Origin: Halopseudomonas xinjiangensis
Lineage (GTDB): Bacteria; Pseudomonadota; Gammaproteobacteria; Pseudomonadales; Pseudomonadaceae
Assembly (NCBI GenBank): GCA_011050525.1
Contig: DRFO01000030.1
Span: 186,001 to 250,000, forward strand
Direction: 5' to 3'
DNA: 64,000 nt
The translations under genes and the position numbers were made by a program. Below, in pieces: positions 10,204-19,234 of the stretch. The notes beneath the pieces were generated by a model. It ran no database searches, was not told where the DNA came from, and saw only the letters and a list, made by a program, of their open reading frames with translations. Each line of letters starts with the position of its first letter. The first letter of the stretch is position 1.

Positions 10204-12798
10204 ATGAACACTGAATACCGCAAATCCCTGCCGGGCACTCAGCTCGATTATTTCGACACCCGTGCGGCGGTCGATGCCATCCAGCCCGGTGCCTACGACA
10301 AACTGCCCTACACCTCGCGCGTGCTGGCTGAAAACCTGGTGCGTCGCTGTGAGCCAGCGATGCTGACCGATTCGCTCAAGCAGCTCATAGAGCGCAAGCG
10401 TGATCTGGATTTCCCCTGGTTCCCGGCCCGTGTCGTGTGCCACGATATTCTCGGCCAAACTGCACTGGTCGATCTGGCTGGCTTGCGTGACGCTATCGCC
10501 GAAAAAGGCGGTGACCCGGCCAAGGTCAATCCGGTCGTGCCCACCCAGCTGATTGTCGACCATTCCCTGGCCGTTGAGCATGCCGGCTTCGAGGCGGATG
10601 CCTTCGAGAAGAACCGCGCCATTGAAGACCGTCGCAATGACGACCGTTTCCACTTCATCAACTGGACCAAAACGGCGTTCGAGAACGTCGACGTGATTCC
10701 GCCGGGTAATGGCATCATGCACCAGATCAATCTGGAAAAGATGTCTCCAGTGGTTCAGGTACGTGACGGGGTAGCCTTTCCAGATACCTGTGTGGGTACC
10801 GATAGCCATACGCCGATGGTCGACGCTCTGGGCGTGATTTCCGTCGGTGTCGGCGGGCTGGAAGCTGAAAGCGTGATGCTTGGTCGTGCTTCCTGGATGC
10901 GCCTGCCTGATATCATCGGCGTCGAGCTCACCGGCAAACTGCAGCCGGGAATCACCAGCACCGATCTTGTGCTGGCGTTGACCGCGTTTCTGCGCAAGGA
11001 GCGTGTAGTTGGGGCTTATCTCGAATTCTATGGCGAGGGTGCGAACAACCTGACCATCGGCGACCGGGCTACCATCTCCAATATGACGCCCGAATACGGC
11101 GCCACCGCGGCTATGTTCTATATCGACGAGCAGACCACGGACTACCTGACACTGACCGGCCGTGAAGCCGATCAAGTCAAGCTGGTTGAGCAGTACGCCA
11201 AGGCAACCGGGCTGTGGGCTGATACCCTGACCAACGTGGAATACGAGCGGGTACTGACCTTTGACCTGTCGAGCGTCGCACGTACGTTGGCCGGTCCATC
11301 CAACCCGCATGCGTTGCTGCCTACCTCCGAACTGGCCTCTCGTGGCATTAGTGGTGTGGTAGAAAACGAAGAAGGCAAAATGCCCGACGGCGCGGTAATC
11401 ATTGCCGCCATCACCAGCTGCACCAACACCAGCAACCCGCGCAATATGATTGCTGCTGGTTTGATTGCCCGTAACGCAAACAAGCTCGGATTGACGCGCA
11501 AGCCCTGGGTGAAAACCTCCCTGGCGCCGGGTTCCAAGACCGTGAAAATGTATCTGGAAGAGGCCAACCTGCTGGGTGAATTGGAAAACCTGGGATTTGG
11601 TGTGGTCGCCTTTGCCTGCACCACCTGTAATGGTATGAGCGGCGCCCTGGATCCGGTGATCCAGAAGGAAGTAGTAGAGCGCGATCTGTACGCTACCGCC
11701 GTGCTGTCGGGTAACCGCAACTTCGATGGCCGGATTCACCCCTACGCCAAGCAGGCCTTCCTGGCTTCGCCGCCGCTAGTGGTGGCCTACGCGATTGCCG
11801 GTACCATCCGTTTTGATATCGAGAAGGATGTACTGGGGATCGACAAGGACGGCAATCCGGTCACCCTGAAGGACATCTGGCCGAGCGATGAAGAGATCAA
11901 CGCTATCGTCAAGCAGAGCGTGAAGCCCGAGCAGTATCGGGAGGTTTATATCCCGATGTTCGACATCACCCGTGATGCCCAGGCGCAGACCAATCCGCTG
12001 TACGAGTGGCGTCCGCAGAGCACCTATATCCGCCGTCCGCCATACTGGGAAGGCGCACTGGCAGGCGAACGTAGCTTGAAGGGCATGCGGGCCTTGGCGG
12101 TGTTGGGGGACAACATCACCACCGATCACCTGTCGCCGTCCAACGCCATCATGATGGACAGCGCCGCCGGGGCTTACCTACACAAAATGGGTGTGCCGGA
12201 GGTCGATTTCAACTCCTACGCCACCCACCGTGGCGACCATCTGACCGCCCAGCGCGCTACCTTCGCCAACCCCAAGCTGCTGAACGAGATGGTGCAGGAA
12301 AACGGCAAGGTCAAGCAGGGCTCACTGGCGCGTATCGAGCCGGAAGGCAAGGTAACGCGCATGTGGGAGGCCATCGAAACCTACATGGAGCGTAAGCAGC
12401 CGCTGATCATCATCGCCGGTGCCGATTACGGTCAGGGTTCGTCCCGTGACTGGGCGGCAAAGGGCGTGCGCCTGGCTGGTGTCGAAGCCATTGCTGCCGA
12501 AGGTTTCGAGCGTATTCACCGTACCAACCTGCTCGGCATGGGCGTGTTGCCGCTGGAATTCCAGCCCGGCACTACGCGTCACACGCTGAACATCGATGGT
12601 ACCGAAACCTATGATGTGACCGGTGACATCACGCCGCGCAGTACCATGACTCTCGTCATTAACCGCAAGAGCGGTGAGCGCGTCGAGGTGCCGGTGATCT
12701 GTCGCCTCGATACGCAGGAAGAGGTGTCGGTCTTTGATGCAGGCGGGATATTGCAACGTTTCGCCCAGGATTTCCTGGAAGCGGAAGCGGTTATCTGA
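10204..12798 (+). CDS. acnD: AcnD, Fe/S-dependent 2-methylcitrate dehydratase
   Basis: An aconitase-family enzyme that dehydrates 2-methylcitrate; with PrpF it replaces PrpD. About 864 residues. The three cluster cysteines are visible in ITSCTNTSNPRNM and FACTTCNGMSG. The C-terminal swivel domain carries LGDNITTDHLSPSNAI and DYGQGSSRDWAAKG. I chose ATG 10204 because MNTEYRKSLPG begins like other AcnD proteins; the in-frame ATG at 10189 is also possible, and neither has a strong ribosome-binding site. The 239-bp gap from prpC holds one repeat copy and little else. Confidence 0.93.
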   Translation: MNTEYRKSLPGTQLDYFDTRAAVDAIQPGAYDKLPYTSRVLAENLVRRCEPAMLTDSLKQLIERKRDLDFPWFPARVVCHDILGQTALVDLAGLRDAIAEKGGDPAKVNPVVPTQLIVDHSLAVEHAGFEADAFEKNRAIEDRRNDDRFHFINWTKTAFENVDVIPPGNGIMHQINLEKMSPVVQVRDGVAFPDTCVGTDSHTPMVDALGVISVGVGGLEAESVMLGRASWMRLPDIIGVELTGKLQPGITSTDLVLALTAFLRKERVVGAYLEFYGEGANNLTIGDRATISNMTPEYGATAAMFYIDEQTTDYLTLTGREADQVKLVEQYAKATGLWADTLTNVEYERVLTFDLSSVARTLAGPSNPHALLPTSELASRGISGVVENEEGKMPDGAVIIAAITSCTNTSNPRNMIAAGLIARNANKLGLTRKPWVKTSLAPGSKTVKMYLEEANLLGELENLGFGVVAFACTTCNGMSGALDPVIQKEVVERDLYATAVLSGNRNFDGRIHPYAKQAFLASPPLVVAYAIAGTIRFDIEKDVLGIDKDGNPVTLKDIWPSDEEINAIVKQSVKPEQYREVYIPMFDITRDAQAQTNPLYEWRPQSTYIRRPPYWEGALAGERSLKGMRALAVLGDNITTDHLSPSNAIMMDSAAGAYLHKMGVPEVDFNSYATHRGDHLTAQRATFANPKLLNEMVQENGKVKQGSLARIEPEGKVTRMWEAIETYMERKQPLIIIAGADYGQGSSRDWAAKGVRLAGVEAIAAEGFERIHRTNLLGMGVLPLEFQPGTTRHTLNIDGTETYDVTGDITPRSTMTLVINRKSGERVEVPVICRLDTQEEVSVFDAGGILQRFAQDFLEAEAVI

Positions 12799-12875
12799 GG
12801 CTGGGCAGGGCGGTGTTGTTGCACCGTCGGCTTGCAATTTCGTAGAAGGCGCCGGTTAAACGGAGCTGCGAGTCG

Positions 12876-12984
12876 GCGATATTACCAACAGGTGTTCCGG
12901 ACACGCTGTAAATACATCCCTGTACGCTCGGCGATGCCCATCCCTGGGCATCGACGGTCCAGAACACTCTGCTGCCAATATCGC
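12876..12984 (+). repeat. 109-bp structured intergenic element, copy 4 (acnD-prpF)
   Basis: The core (12899-12960) differs from copy 3 at only two positions, yet its arms are different. The outer pairing here is GCGATATT (12876-12883) with AATATCGC (12977-12984), and the inner pairing is GTGTTC with GAACAC. It lies 78 nt after the acnD stop codon in the sense direction and about 90 nt before prpF. Confidence 0.9.
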
Positions 12985-13073
12985 ACCTGAATCCTTTCGT
13001 TATCAGCAATAGCTAAGGTCGACGCCGCATGTTTGTGCTCGATCAGAACAGAGGCTTTATACGGAGCATCAGA

Positions 13074-14264
13074 ATGACACACGTACCCCAGATCAAGATT
13101 CCCGCCACTTACATGCGTGGCGGTACCAGCAAAGGCGTTTTCTTCAGCCTGCGGGATTTACCCGAGCGCGCGCAGGTTCCAGGCGCGGCGCGTGATGCGT
13201 TGCTGCTGCGTGTTATCGGCAGCCCAGACCTGTACGGCAAACACACCGACGGTATGGGCGGCGCTACCTCTAGCACCAGCAAGACGGTGATCGTCGCCAA
13301 AAGCGCTCAGCCGGACCACGATGTCGATTACCTGTTTGGCCAGGTAGCCATCGACAAGCCCTATGTGGACTGGAGCGGAAACTGCGGTAACCTTTCCGCC
13401 GCTGTCGGCTCGTTTGCCATCAGCGCAGGCCTGGTCGATGCCAGTCGTATTCCGCAGAACGGCGTGGTGACGGTACGCATTTGGCAGGCCAACATCAGTA
13501 AGACTATCATCGCGCACGTGCCGATCACCGATGGCGCTGTGCAGGAAACCGGCGACTTTGAACTCGACGGCGTGACCTTCCCGGCTGCGGAAGTGCAGAT
13601 CGAATTCATGAACCCGGCTGCGGAGGAGGAAGGCGCAGCCGGCTCAATGTTTCCCACTGGCAATCTGGTGGATGATCTTGAGGTGCCGGGCGTAGGAACC
13701 TTCAAGGCGACCATGATCAATGCCGGTATTCCGACCATCTTCATTAACGCTCAGGAAATCGGTTACAACGGCACCGAGCTGCAGGACGCAATCAACGGCG
13801 ACGCCGATGCGCTGTTGAAGTTTGAGACGATTCGTACGCACGGAGCAGTGCGCATGGGGCTGGTCAAAAACATTCAGGAAGCTGTCCAGCGCCAGCACAC
13901 GCCAAAGGTGGCCTTTGTGTCCGGGCCTGCTGACTACATCTCCTCCAGCGGCAAACAGGTGAAGGCCGGCGACGCAGATCTGTTGGTGCGGGCATTATCC
14001 ATGGGGAAGCTGCACCACGCGATGATGGGCACCGCTGCCGTGGCTATCGGCACCGCCGCGGCCATTCCCGGCACGTTGGTGAATCTGGCCGCCGGCGGAG
14101 GCGACCGCGAGGCGGTGATTTTCGGTCATCCCTCCGGCACGCTGCGGGTCGGTGCAGAAGCTACCCAAGTAGACGGCGAGTGGACGGTCGACAAGGCGAT
14201 CATGAGCCGCAGTGCACGCGTGCTGATGGAAGGCTGGGTCCGGGTTCCGGGCGATGCTTTCTAG
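13074..14264 (+). CDS. prpF: PrpF, methylaconitate isomerase
   Basis: Isomerises the methylaconitate made by AcnD to the cis form that can be rehydrated to 2-methylisocitrate. The 396-residue protein begins with IPATYMRGGTSKGVFF, the family hallmark, and carries GNLSAAVGSFAI and GSMFPTGN within its two diaminopimelate epimerase-like folds. ATG 13074 was chosen over an upstream ATG at 13029 because GGAG lies 7 nt before it and the N-terminus then matches the family. An intrinsic terminator follows, making prpF the likely last gene of the operon. Confidence 0.93.
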   Translation: MTHVPQIKIPATYMRGGTSKGVFFSLRDLPERAQVPGAARDALLLRVIGSPDLYGKHTDGMGGATSSTSKTVIVAKSAQPDHDVDYLFGQVAIDKPYVDWSGNCGNLSAAVGSFAISAGLVDASRIPQNGVVTVRIWQANISKTIIAHVPITDGAVQETGDFELDGVTFPAAEVQIEFMNPAAEEEGAAGSMFPTGNLVDDLEVPGVGTFKATMINAGIPTIFINAQEIGYNGTELQDAINGDADALLKFETIRTHGAVRMGLVKNIQEAVQRQHTPKVAFVSGPADYISSSGKQVKAGDADLLVRALSMGKLHHAMMGTAAVAIGTAAAIPGTLVNLAAGGGDREAVIFGHPSGTLRVGAEATQVDGEWTVDKAIMSRSARVLMEGWVRVPGDAF

Positions 14265-14288
14265 GCGACGGTAGCGCAATTCATACCA

Positions 14289-14320
14289 AAATCCACCCAT
14301 TGCCCGCGGGTGGATTTTTC
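14289..14320 (+). terminator. Intrinsic terminator after prpF
   Basis: A 10-bp stem AAATCCACCC (14289-14298) / GGGTGGATTT (14308-14317), with the T-run partly inside the right arm. It ends the prp operon before the downstream SDR gene. Confidence 0.8.
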
Positions 14321-14417
14321 ATTCCGTCTCACTTTTGTCAGAGCCCGTGGGAGCTCTCGTTCGCTCAAGTAGTGCTATTCTTCGGGTAAACCTAAACCAA
14401 CCGGAACGGGATATCCC

Positions 14418-15206
14418 ATGAATCTAGATTTATCAGGCAAACGCGCTCTGGTTTGCGGAGCCAGCCAGGGTCTGGGCGAAGCTTGTGCGCGGCAACTGGC
14501 AGAGCAGGGCGCTGAAGTGGTGATACTGGCGCGCTCCCAGGACAAGCTTGAGCGGGTCTGCCAAAGCCTGGCGAGTAAAGTCGGCCAGTCGCATGGCTTT
14601 ATCGCGGTGGATGCAAGCGATACTGCTGCGTTGGTCGGGGCGGTCAGCACTGAACTGAGCCGTAACGGACCCGTTCAGATCTGGATCAATAACACCGGGG
14701 GGCCGGCCCCAGGCCCGGCTCATCTTGCTGAACCGGCAGCTTACGCAGCTGCGTTCAGTCAACATCTGGTCAGCGCGCAGTCTTTGCTGCAGCTGCTTTT
14801 GCCGGGTATGCGAGAGGCAAGCTATGGACGAATTCTGAACATATTGTCCACTTCGGTAAAACAGCCGATTGCCAATCTCGGTGTATCCAACAGTATCCGG
14901 GCGGCCATGGCCAACTGGGCCAAGACGTTGGCGGCCGAGCTGGGGTCCGATGGCATTACAGTGAACAATGTTTTACCTGGCTTGACTCGCACGGCGCGCC
15001 TGGACGGGCTTATTGCGCACATAGCGCAGACCGGCGGGCGTTCAACTGAACAGGTGACTCAGGGAATGTTGGCGGCGATTCCAGCCAGGCGCTTCGCTGA
15101 ACCGGAAGAGTTTGCCAATGCGGTGGGTTTTCTTGCATCGCCAGCTGCCGCCTATATCAATGGCATCAACGTGCCGGTGGATGGCGGCAGTACGGGCAAC
15201 CTTTAA
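14418..15206 (+). CDS. SDR-family protein with a degenerate catalytic site (BKR-like)
   Basis: A 262-residue Rossmann-fold protein of the short-chain dehydrogenase family with cofactor motif GASQGLGEA (about 15-23) and INNTGGPAPGP in place of NNAG. The expected active-site YxxxK is absent: the aligned segment reads GVSNSIRAAM, so Tyr becomes Ser and Lys becomes Arg. This matches an atypical subgroup resembling 3-oxoacyl-ACP reductases that lacks the canonical tetrad. Its activity is unknown. It stands alone between the prpF terminator and convergent folD. Confidence 0.8.
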   Translation: MNLDLSGKRALVCGASQGLGEACARQLAEQGAEVVILARSQDKLERVCQSLASKVGQSHGFIAVDASDTAALVGAVSTELSRNGPVQIWINNTGGPAPGPAHLAEPAAYAAAFSQHLVSAQSLLQLLLPGMREASYGRILNILSTSVKQPIANLGVSNSIRAAMANWAKTLAAELGSDGITVNNVLPGLTRTARLDGLIAHIAQTGGRSTEQVTQGMLAAIPARRFAEPEEFANAVGFLASPAAAYINGINVPVDGGSTGNL

Positions 15207-15321
15207 CGGTTCGCCGAGAAGGGGGCGCTACAGGCTGCGCCATTGCCAGATCTGTCAGGATTCGGTTCTGGCGAAAACACGTAGCCTTGGGGTCTTGTGC
15301 GGACCTTTTTTCAGTTGTGGT

Positions 15322-16176
15322 TCAATCGTGCAGATGTTCACAGGCATGCACTGTGTTCTCTAGCAGGCAGGCCCGGGTCATCGGACCCACGCCGCCGGGC
15401 ACCGGGGTAATCCAGGCTGCACGTTGCGCTGCGACTTCAAATTCGACATCGCCACACAGACGCCCATCTTCCATCCGATTGATGCCTACATCGATAACGA
15501 TCGCGCCGGGTTTGATCCATTCACCTTTGACCAGTCCGGGTTTTCCAGCAGCCACGACCACCAGGTCAGAGCGGCTGACGTGTTCAGCGAGATTTCGGGT
15601 AAATCGGTGCGTAATGGTCGTGGTGCAGCCCGCCAGCAATAACTCCAGCGCCATGGGGCGGCCGACGATATTGGAGGCTCCAACCACGGTGGCGTCCAGT
15701 CCGTACAGGTCTACGCCAGTGCTTTTGAGCAATCGTATGATACCCAGTGGAGTGCAGGGCCTCAGGAGCGGCATACGCTGGGCCAGGCGGCCAATATTGT
15801 AAGGATGGAAGCCGTCCACATCCTTGTCCGGACGAATGCGCTCAAGCAGCAACGAGGCATCAAGGTGGGCAGGCAAGGGCAACTGCACAAGAATGCCATC
15901 CATCTCGGGATCTTCGTTGAGCTGGTCGATCAGGCTGACCAGTTCCTCCTGTGTGGTCCTGGCAGGCAAATCATAGGACCGGGAAATAAACCCTACTTCT
16001 TCGCAGTCCTTGCGCTTGTGTGATACGTACACCTGCGATGCGGGGTCCTGACCGACCAGAATAACGGCCAGGCCGGGTATTCTGAGTCCTTTCTCTCGAC
16101 GAGCGGCGACCTGAATGGCGATTTCGCGGCGGAGATTGGCAGCGATCTGCTTGCCATCAATTAGTTGGGCGTTCAT
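15322..16176 (-). CDS. folD: FolD, methylenetetrahydrofolate dehydrogenase / cyclohydrolase
   Basis: Bifunctional one-carbon enzyme converting 5,10-methylene-THF to 10-formyl-THF with NADP. The 284-residue protein shows [13 protein letters not shown] (catalytic Lys), [27 protein letters not shown] and the C-terminal [10 protein letters not shown]. The start at 16176 gives the usual MNAQLIDGK beginning and follows an AGGAA site; the longer ORF adds 31 unlikely residues. It is divergent from the tRNA cluster. The one-carbon role complements MetH further along the window. Confidence 0.95.
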   Translation of the reverse strand: MNAQLIDGKQIAANLRREIAIQVAARREKGLRIPGLAVILVGQDPASQVYVSHKRKDCEEVGFISRSYDLPARTTQEELVSLIDQLNEDPEMDGILVQLPLPAHLDASLLLERIRPDKDVDGFHPYNIGRLAQRMPLLRPCTPLGIIRLLKSTGVDLYGLDATVVGASNIVGRPMALELLLAGCTTTITHRFTRNLAEHVSRSDLVVVAAGKPGLVKGEWIKPGAIVIDVGINRMEDGRLCGDVEFEVAAQRAAWITPVPGGVGPMTRACLLENTVHACEHLHD

Positions 16177-16295
16177 TGGGTTCCTGAAGCGGACAAATAA
16201 TACGATGATTGTCGCACGCTGCGGGGCTTGGCAAAAGAGTACGCGGGGTGCCAGGCTTAACTTACTCAAATATCTGAAAAAAAATCGCGGCGGCG

Positions 16296-16324
16296 TTGAC
16301 GTGGCGGGAGTGGCTGAGTATTAT
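16296..16324 (+). promoter_or_regulatory. Predicted sigma-70 promoter of the tRNA cluster
   Basis: TTGACG (16296-16301), a 17-bp spacer and TATTAT (16319-16324) form a near-consensus promoter about 125 nt before tRNA-Arg. No other candidate this good is visible between folD and the tRNAs. Confidence 0.65.
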
Positions 16325-16451
16325 TCGCCCCGCTTCACAAACACAGCGAGATCGGTTTGGAAGGCGATAAGGCTCCACCGTTTTTACCGGCTCAGGCTTG
16401 TAACGCGGGCATTATCAGATACCCTTTCGATGGGTGGTCAATGTGCAAAAG

Positions 16452-16528
16452 GCGCCCGTAGCTCAGCTGGATAGAGCACCCGCCTTCTAAGCGGGTGGTC
16501 GCAGGTTCGAGTCCTGCCGGGCGTACCA
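16452..16528 (+). tRNA. tRNA-Arg (anticodon UCU)
   Basis: A 77-nt cloverleaf with encoded CCA. Acceptor GCGCCCG pairs with CGGGCGT. The anticodon loop CTTCTAA lies between CCCGC and GCGGG, giving UCU, which reads AGA/AGG. The T-loop GGTTCGAGTCC is intact. Confidence 0.96.
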
Positions 16529-16567
16529 ACGCACACTGGTAAGGATGTCTGAAGCGATAGTTGTAAT

Positions 16568-16644
16568 GGTGGGCGTAGCTCAGTTGGTAGAGCACAGGAT
16601 TGTGACTCCTGGTGTCGTGGGTTCGAAACCCATCGTCCACCCCA
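16568..16644 (+). tRNA. tRNA-His (anticodon GUG)
   Basis: A 77-nt tRNA including the extra 5' G(-1) that is characteristic of tRNA-His and pairs opposite C73. The anticodon loop ATTGTGA gives GUG. The T-arm GTGGGTTCGAAACCCAT is intact and CCA is encoded. It lies 39 nt after tRNA-Arg. Confidence 0.96.
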
Positions 16645-16651
16645 TTTTTCG

Positions 16652-16680
16652 AAACGCCGGACGGTAGTCTGGCGTTTTTG
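16652..16680 (+). terminator. Hairpin with T-run between tRNA-His and tRNA-Leu
   Basis: AAACGCC (16652-16658) pairs with GGCGTTT (16671-16677), extended by GAC/GTC, and a run of T follows. It could end the Arg-His transcript, in which case tRNA-Leu needs read-through or its own promoter. Confidence 0.65.
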
Positions 16681-16696
16681 TTTCAAGCCCTGTTTT

Positions 16697-16781
16697 GCGG
16701 ATGTGGTGGAATTGGTAGACACACCAGATTTAGGTTCTGGCGCCGCAAGGTGTGGGAGTTCGAGTCTCCCCATCCGCACCA
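16697..16781 (+). tRNA. tRNA-Leu (anticodon UAG)
   Basis: An 85-nt class II tRNA with a long variable arm (GGCGCCGCAAGGTGT region) and encoded CCA. Acceptor GCGGATG pairs with CATCCGC. The anticodon loop TTTAGGT gives UAG, which reads CUA/CUG. Confidence 0.96.
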
Positions 16782-16987
16782 TTGTTTTTTCAATTCAGCT
16801 AATACTCCCGCAAGTGATCTCTTGCGTGCCTCTTTCTGCTCCCGCAACCTTTTCTGAATGTCCTTCGGCCAGCTGGATGCGGTGTTTCCTTGTTTTGTCG
16901 AAAGGATGACTTATCTCTTGCAAGCGACTAGAATGTCGTCCCTTTACAATTCGTCCAATCACACTGTCTGTTCAACGAGGACTATCC

Positions 16988-18331
16988 ATGCAAGTTTCGG
17001 TTGAAACCATCTCCGGCCTTGAGCGCCGCATGACTGTTGGCATTCCTGCCGAGCGCATCGAAAACGAAGTCAATAAGCGTCTGCAGCAGACCGCCAGCCG
17101 TGCCCGCGTCGATGGTTTCCGTCCCGGCAAAGTACCAATGAGCGTGATTCGCAAGCGTTTCGGTGGTTCCGCTCGTCAGGAAGTCGTCGGTGAAGTGATC
17201 CAGTCCTCTTTTTACGAAGCGATCATGCAGGAAAAGCTCAATCCGGCTGGCGCACCCAGCGTTGAGCCGAAGGAGCTTGAGCAAGGCAAGGATCTGGAAT
17301 ACGTCGCCACCTTTGAGGTTTATCCAGAGATCGCGCTGGGTGATTTTTCCCAGATCAATGTGGAGCGTATCGACTCCGAAGTAACCGAAGCCGATCTCGA
17401 AAAAATGCTCGAGATTCTGCGTAAGCAGAATACCCGTTATGAAAATGTAGAGCGGGCCGCAGAGAATGAAGACCAGTTGACCGTTGATTTTGTCGGTCGT
17501 GTGGATGGTGAGACCTTTCAGGGCGGCACGGCTAACAATACCCAGGTGGTACTCGGGTCGGGTCGCATGATTCCTGGTTTCGAAGATGGGCTGGTTGGTG
17601 CCAAGGCGGGGGATTCGGTGACACTGAACCTGACCTTCCCTGAGCAGTATCAGAATCTTGAGCTGGCAGGCAAAGCAGCCGAATTCGACGTAGTAGTTCA
17701 CTCTGTCGCGGCGCCGGTGTTACCTGAACTGAACGACGAGTTTTTTGCGAAATTCGGCGTGGACGAGGGTGGAATTGAAGGTTTCCAGTCTGAAGTTCGC
17801 AAAAATATGGATCGCGAATTGCGTCAGGCTATCAAAGGCAAGACCAAGACTCAGGTGATGGATGGTCTTCTGGCCACCAATAATATCGATGTACCCAAGG
17901 CGCTGGTTAGCAGCGAAATTGACCGTCTGCGCGTTCAGGCGGTACAGCAGTTCGGCGGTGCCAATATCCAGCCTGAGCAGCTGCCTGCTGAACTGTTCGA
18001 AGAGCAGGCCAAGCGTCGCGTCAGCCTTGGCCTGATCGTCGCCGAAATCGTCAAGCAGAACGAGATCAAGCCTGATAATGACCGGGTTCGGAGCATGGTA
18101 GAGGAACTGGCCTCCGCTTATCAGGAGCCCGAGCAAGTGGTTAGTTGGTATTACCAGAATGAACAGCAACTGGCTGAAATTCAGTCGGTTGTGCTCGAAG
18201 AGCAAGTGGTGGATACTGTGCTCCAGAAGGCTAAGGTGACCGACAAAAAGGTCAGCTACGAAGACGCCGTCAAGCCAGCCCAGGCCGTTGCGGCTGAAAG
18301 TGGCGAGGCGGAGAGCAGCGCAGACGAGTAA
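16988..18331 (+). CDS. tig: Trigger factor, ribosome-associated chaperone and prolyl isomerase
   Basis: Binds nascent chains at the ribosome exit tunnel. The 447-residue protein has the ribosome-binding domain with the signature GFRPGKVP (about 43-50), a central FKBP-type isomerase domain (about 160-245, with [14 protein letters not shown] and [13 protein letters not shown]) and a long helical C-terminal domain ending in an acidic tail. It is followed by a TTCG-capped hairpin and then clpP, the usual tig-clpP-clpX-lon order. A possible promoter, ATGACT-N17-TAGAAT, lies at 16906-16934. Confidence 0.96.
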   Translation: MQVSVETISGLERRMTVGIPAERIENEVNKRLQQTASRARVDGFRPGKVPMSVIRKRFGGSARQEVVGEVIQSSFYEAIMQEKLNPAGAPSVEPKELEQGKDLEYVATFEVYPEIALGDFSQINVERIDSEVTEADLEKMLEILRKQNTRYENVERAAENEDQLTVDFVGRVDGETFQGGTANNTQVVLGSGRMIPGFEDGLVGAKAGDSVTLNLTFPEQYQNLELAGKAAEFDVVVHSVAAPVLPELNDEFFAKFGVDEGGIEGFQSEVRKNMDRELRQAIKGKTKTQVMDGLLATNNIDVPKALVSSEIDRLRVQAVQQFGGANIQPEQLPAELFEEQAKRRVSLGLIVAEIVKQNEIKPDNDRVRSMVEELASAYQEPEQVVSWYYQNEQQLAEIQSVVLEEQVVDTVLQKAKVTDKKVSYEDAVKPAQAVAAESGEAESSADE

Positions 18332-18355
18332 TCTCGTCGCCAATCTACGCGAATT

Positions 18356-18381
18356 ATGAGCCAGCCTTCGGGCTGGCTCAT
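18356..18381 (+). terminator. TTCG-loop hairpin between tig and clpP
   Basis: A perfect 11-bp stem ATGAGCCAGCC/GGCTGGCTCAT closed by TTCG. Only a weak T-run follows (GTGTTTATG), so it may attenuate rather than fully stop transcription, or it may stabilise the tig mRNA end. Confidence 0.6.
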
Positions 18382-18420
18382 GTGTTTATGCGACAGGCTA
18401 AATCGGAGTGACAGCAATCC

Positions 18421-19062
18421 ATGACCCACAATATCTTTAATCAGTACCCGCCTGATGTTCAGGCTGCTGGCGGCCTGGTTCCCATGGTTGTAGAACAGTC
18501 CGCTCGCGGTGAGCGTTCGTACGACATCTACTCGCGTCTGTTGAAGGAGCGAGTGATTTTTCTGGTGGGCCAGGTAGAAGATTACATGGCTAATCTGGTG
18601 GTGGCTCAGTTGCTGTTCCTTGAGTCGGAAAACCCCGACAAGGACATTCACCTGTACATCAACTCACCGGGTGGCTCTGTAACGGCCGGCATGGCCATCT
18701 ACGACACCATGCAGTTCATCAAGCCAAATGTCAGCACCTTGTGCATCGGCCAGGCGGCCAGCATGGGCGCATTTCTGTTGGCTGGTGGTGAAGCGGGTAA
18801 GCGTTTCTGCCTACCCCATGCTCGATTGATGATTCACCAGCCGCTGGGCGGGTTCCAGGGCCAGGCGTCTGACATCGAGATCCACGCCCGTGAAATTCTT
18901 TTCATTCGTGAGCGTCTAAACAAGATCATGGCGCACCATACTGGTCAGCCGTTGGACGTTATTGCCCGCGATACTGATCGGGACCGCTTTATGAGCGGGG
19001 CTGAAGCTGCAGAATACGGTCTGATTGATCGTGTGCTGGAAAGCCGAGAGCTTGTCGGCTGA
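18421..19062 (+). CDS. clpP: ClpP, ATP-dependent protease proteolytic subunit
   Basis: Serine peptidase of family S14 that forms a double heptameric chamber with ClpX or ClpA. The protein has 213 residues. The catalytic triad is visible as Ser114 (GQAASMGA), His139 (LMIHQPLGG) and Asp188 (DTDRDRF). The N-terminal propeptide region is slightly longer than in E. coli. It lies 172 nt upstream of clpX and is probably partly co-transcribed with it. Confidence 0.97.
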   Translation: MTHNIFNQYPPDVQAAGGLVPMVVEQSARGERSYDIYSRLLKERVIFLVGQVEDYMANLVVAQLLFLESENPDKDIHLYINSPGGSVTAGMAIYDTMQFIKPNVSTLCIGQAASMGAFLLAGGEAGKRFCLPHARLMIHQPLGGFQGQASDIEIHAREILFIRERLNKIMAHHTGQPLDVIARDTDRDRFMSGAEAAEYGLIDRVLESRELVG

Positions 19063-19234
19063 TTCGAGTCGCGATGAACTGAATTGACATTATGGCCCTG
19101 ACGGTTTCGGATGGGCCTTTATAGTTCCGCTTTCCTTACCGGATTGCCGGTGTGCGTTGACAGGGTCGCGCTTGCAAAGTGGCGCAGATGCCTTCATCTT
19201 TGTGTTTAGAGCGGACCGTAAGTAGAGGTTATCG

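Noticed and set aside
10201..11739. A 512-codon open frame antisense to acnD
   Set aside because: It shows the same antisense effect, has no recognisable domain, and acnD is certain.
16452..16781. tRNA cluster as an integration site
   Set aside because: All three tRNAs are intact, with no integrase gene or repeated tRNA 3' end nearby.
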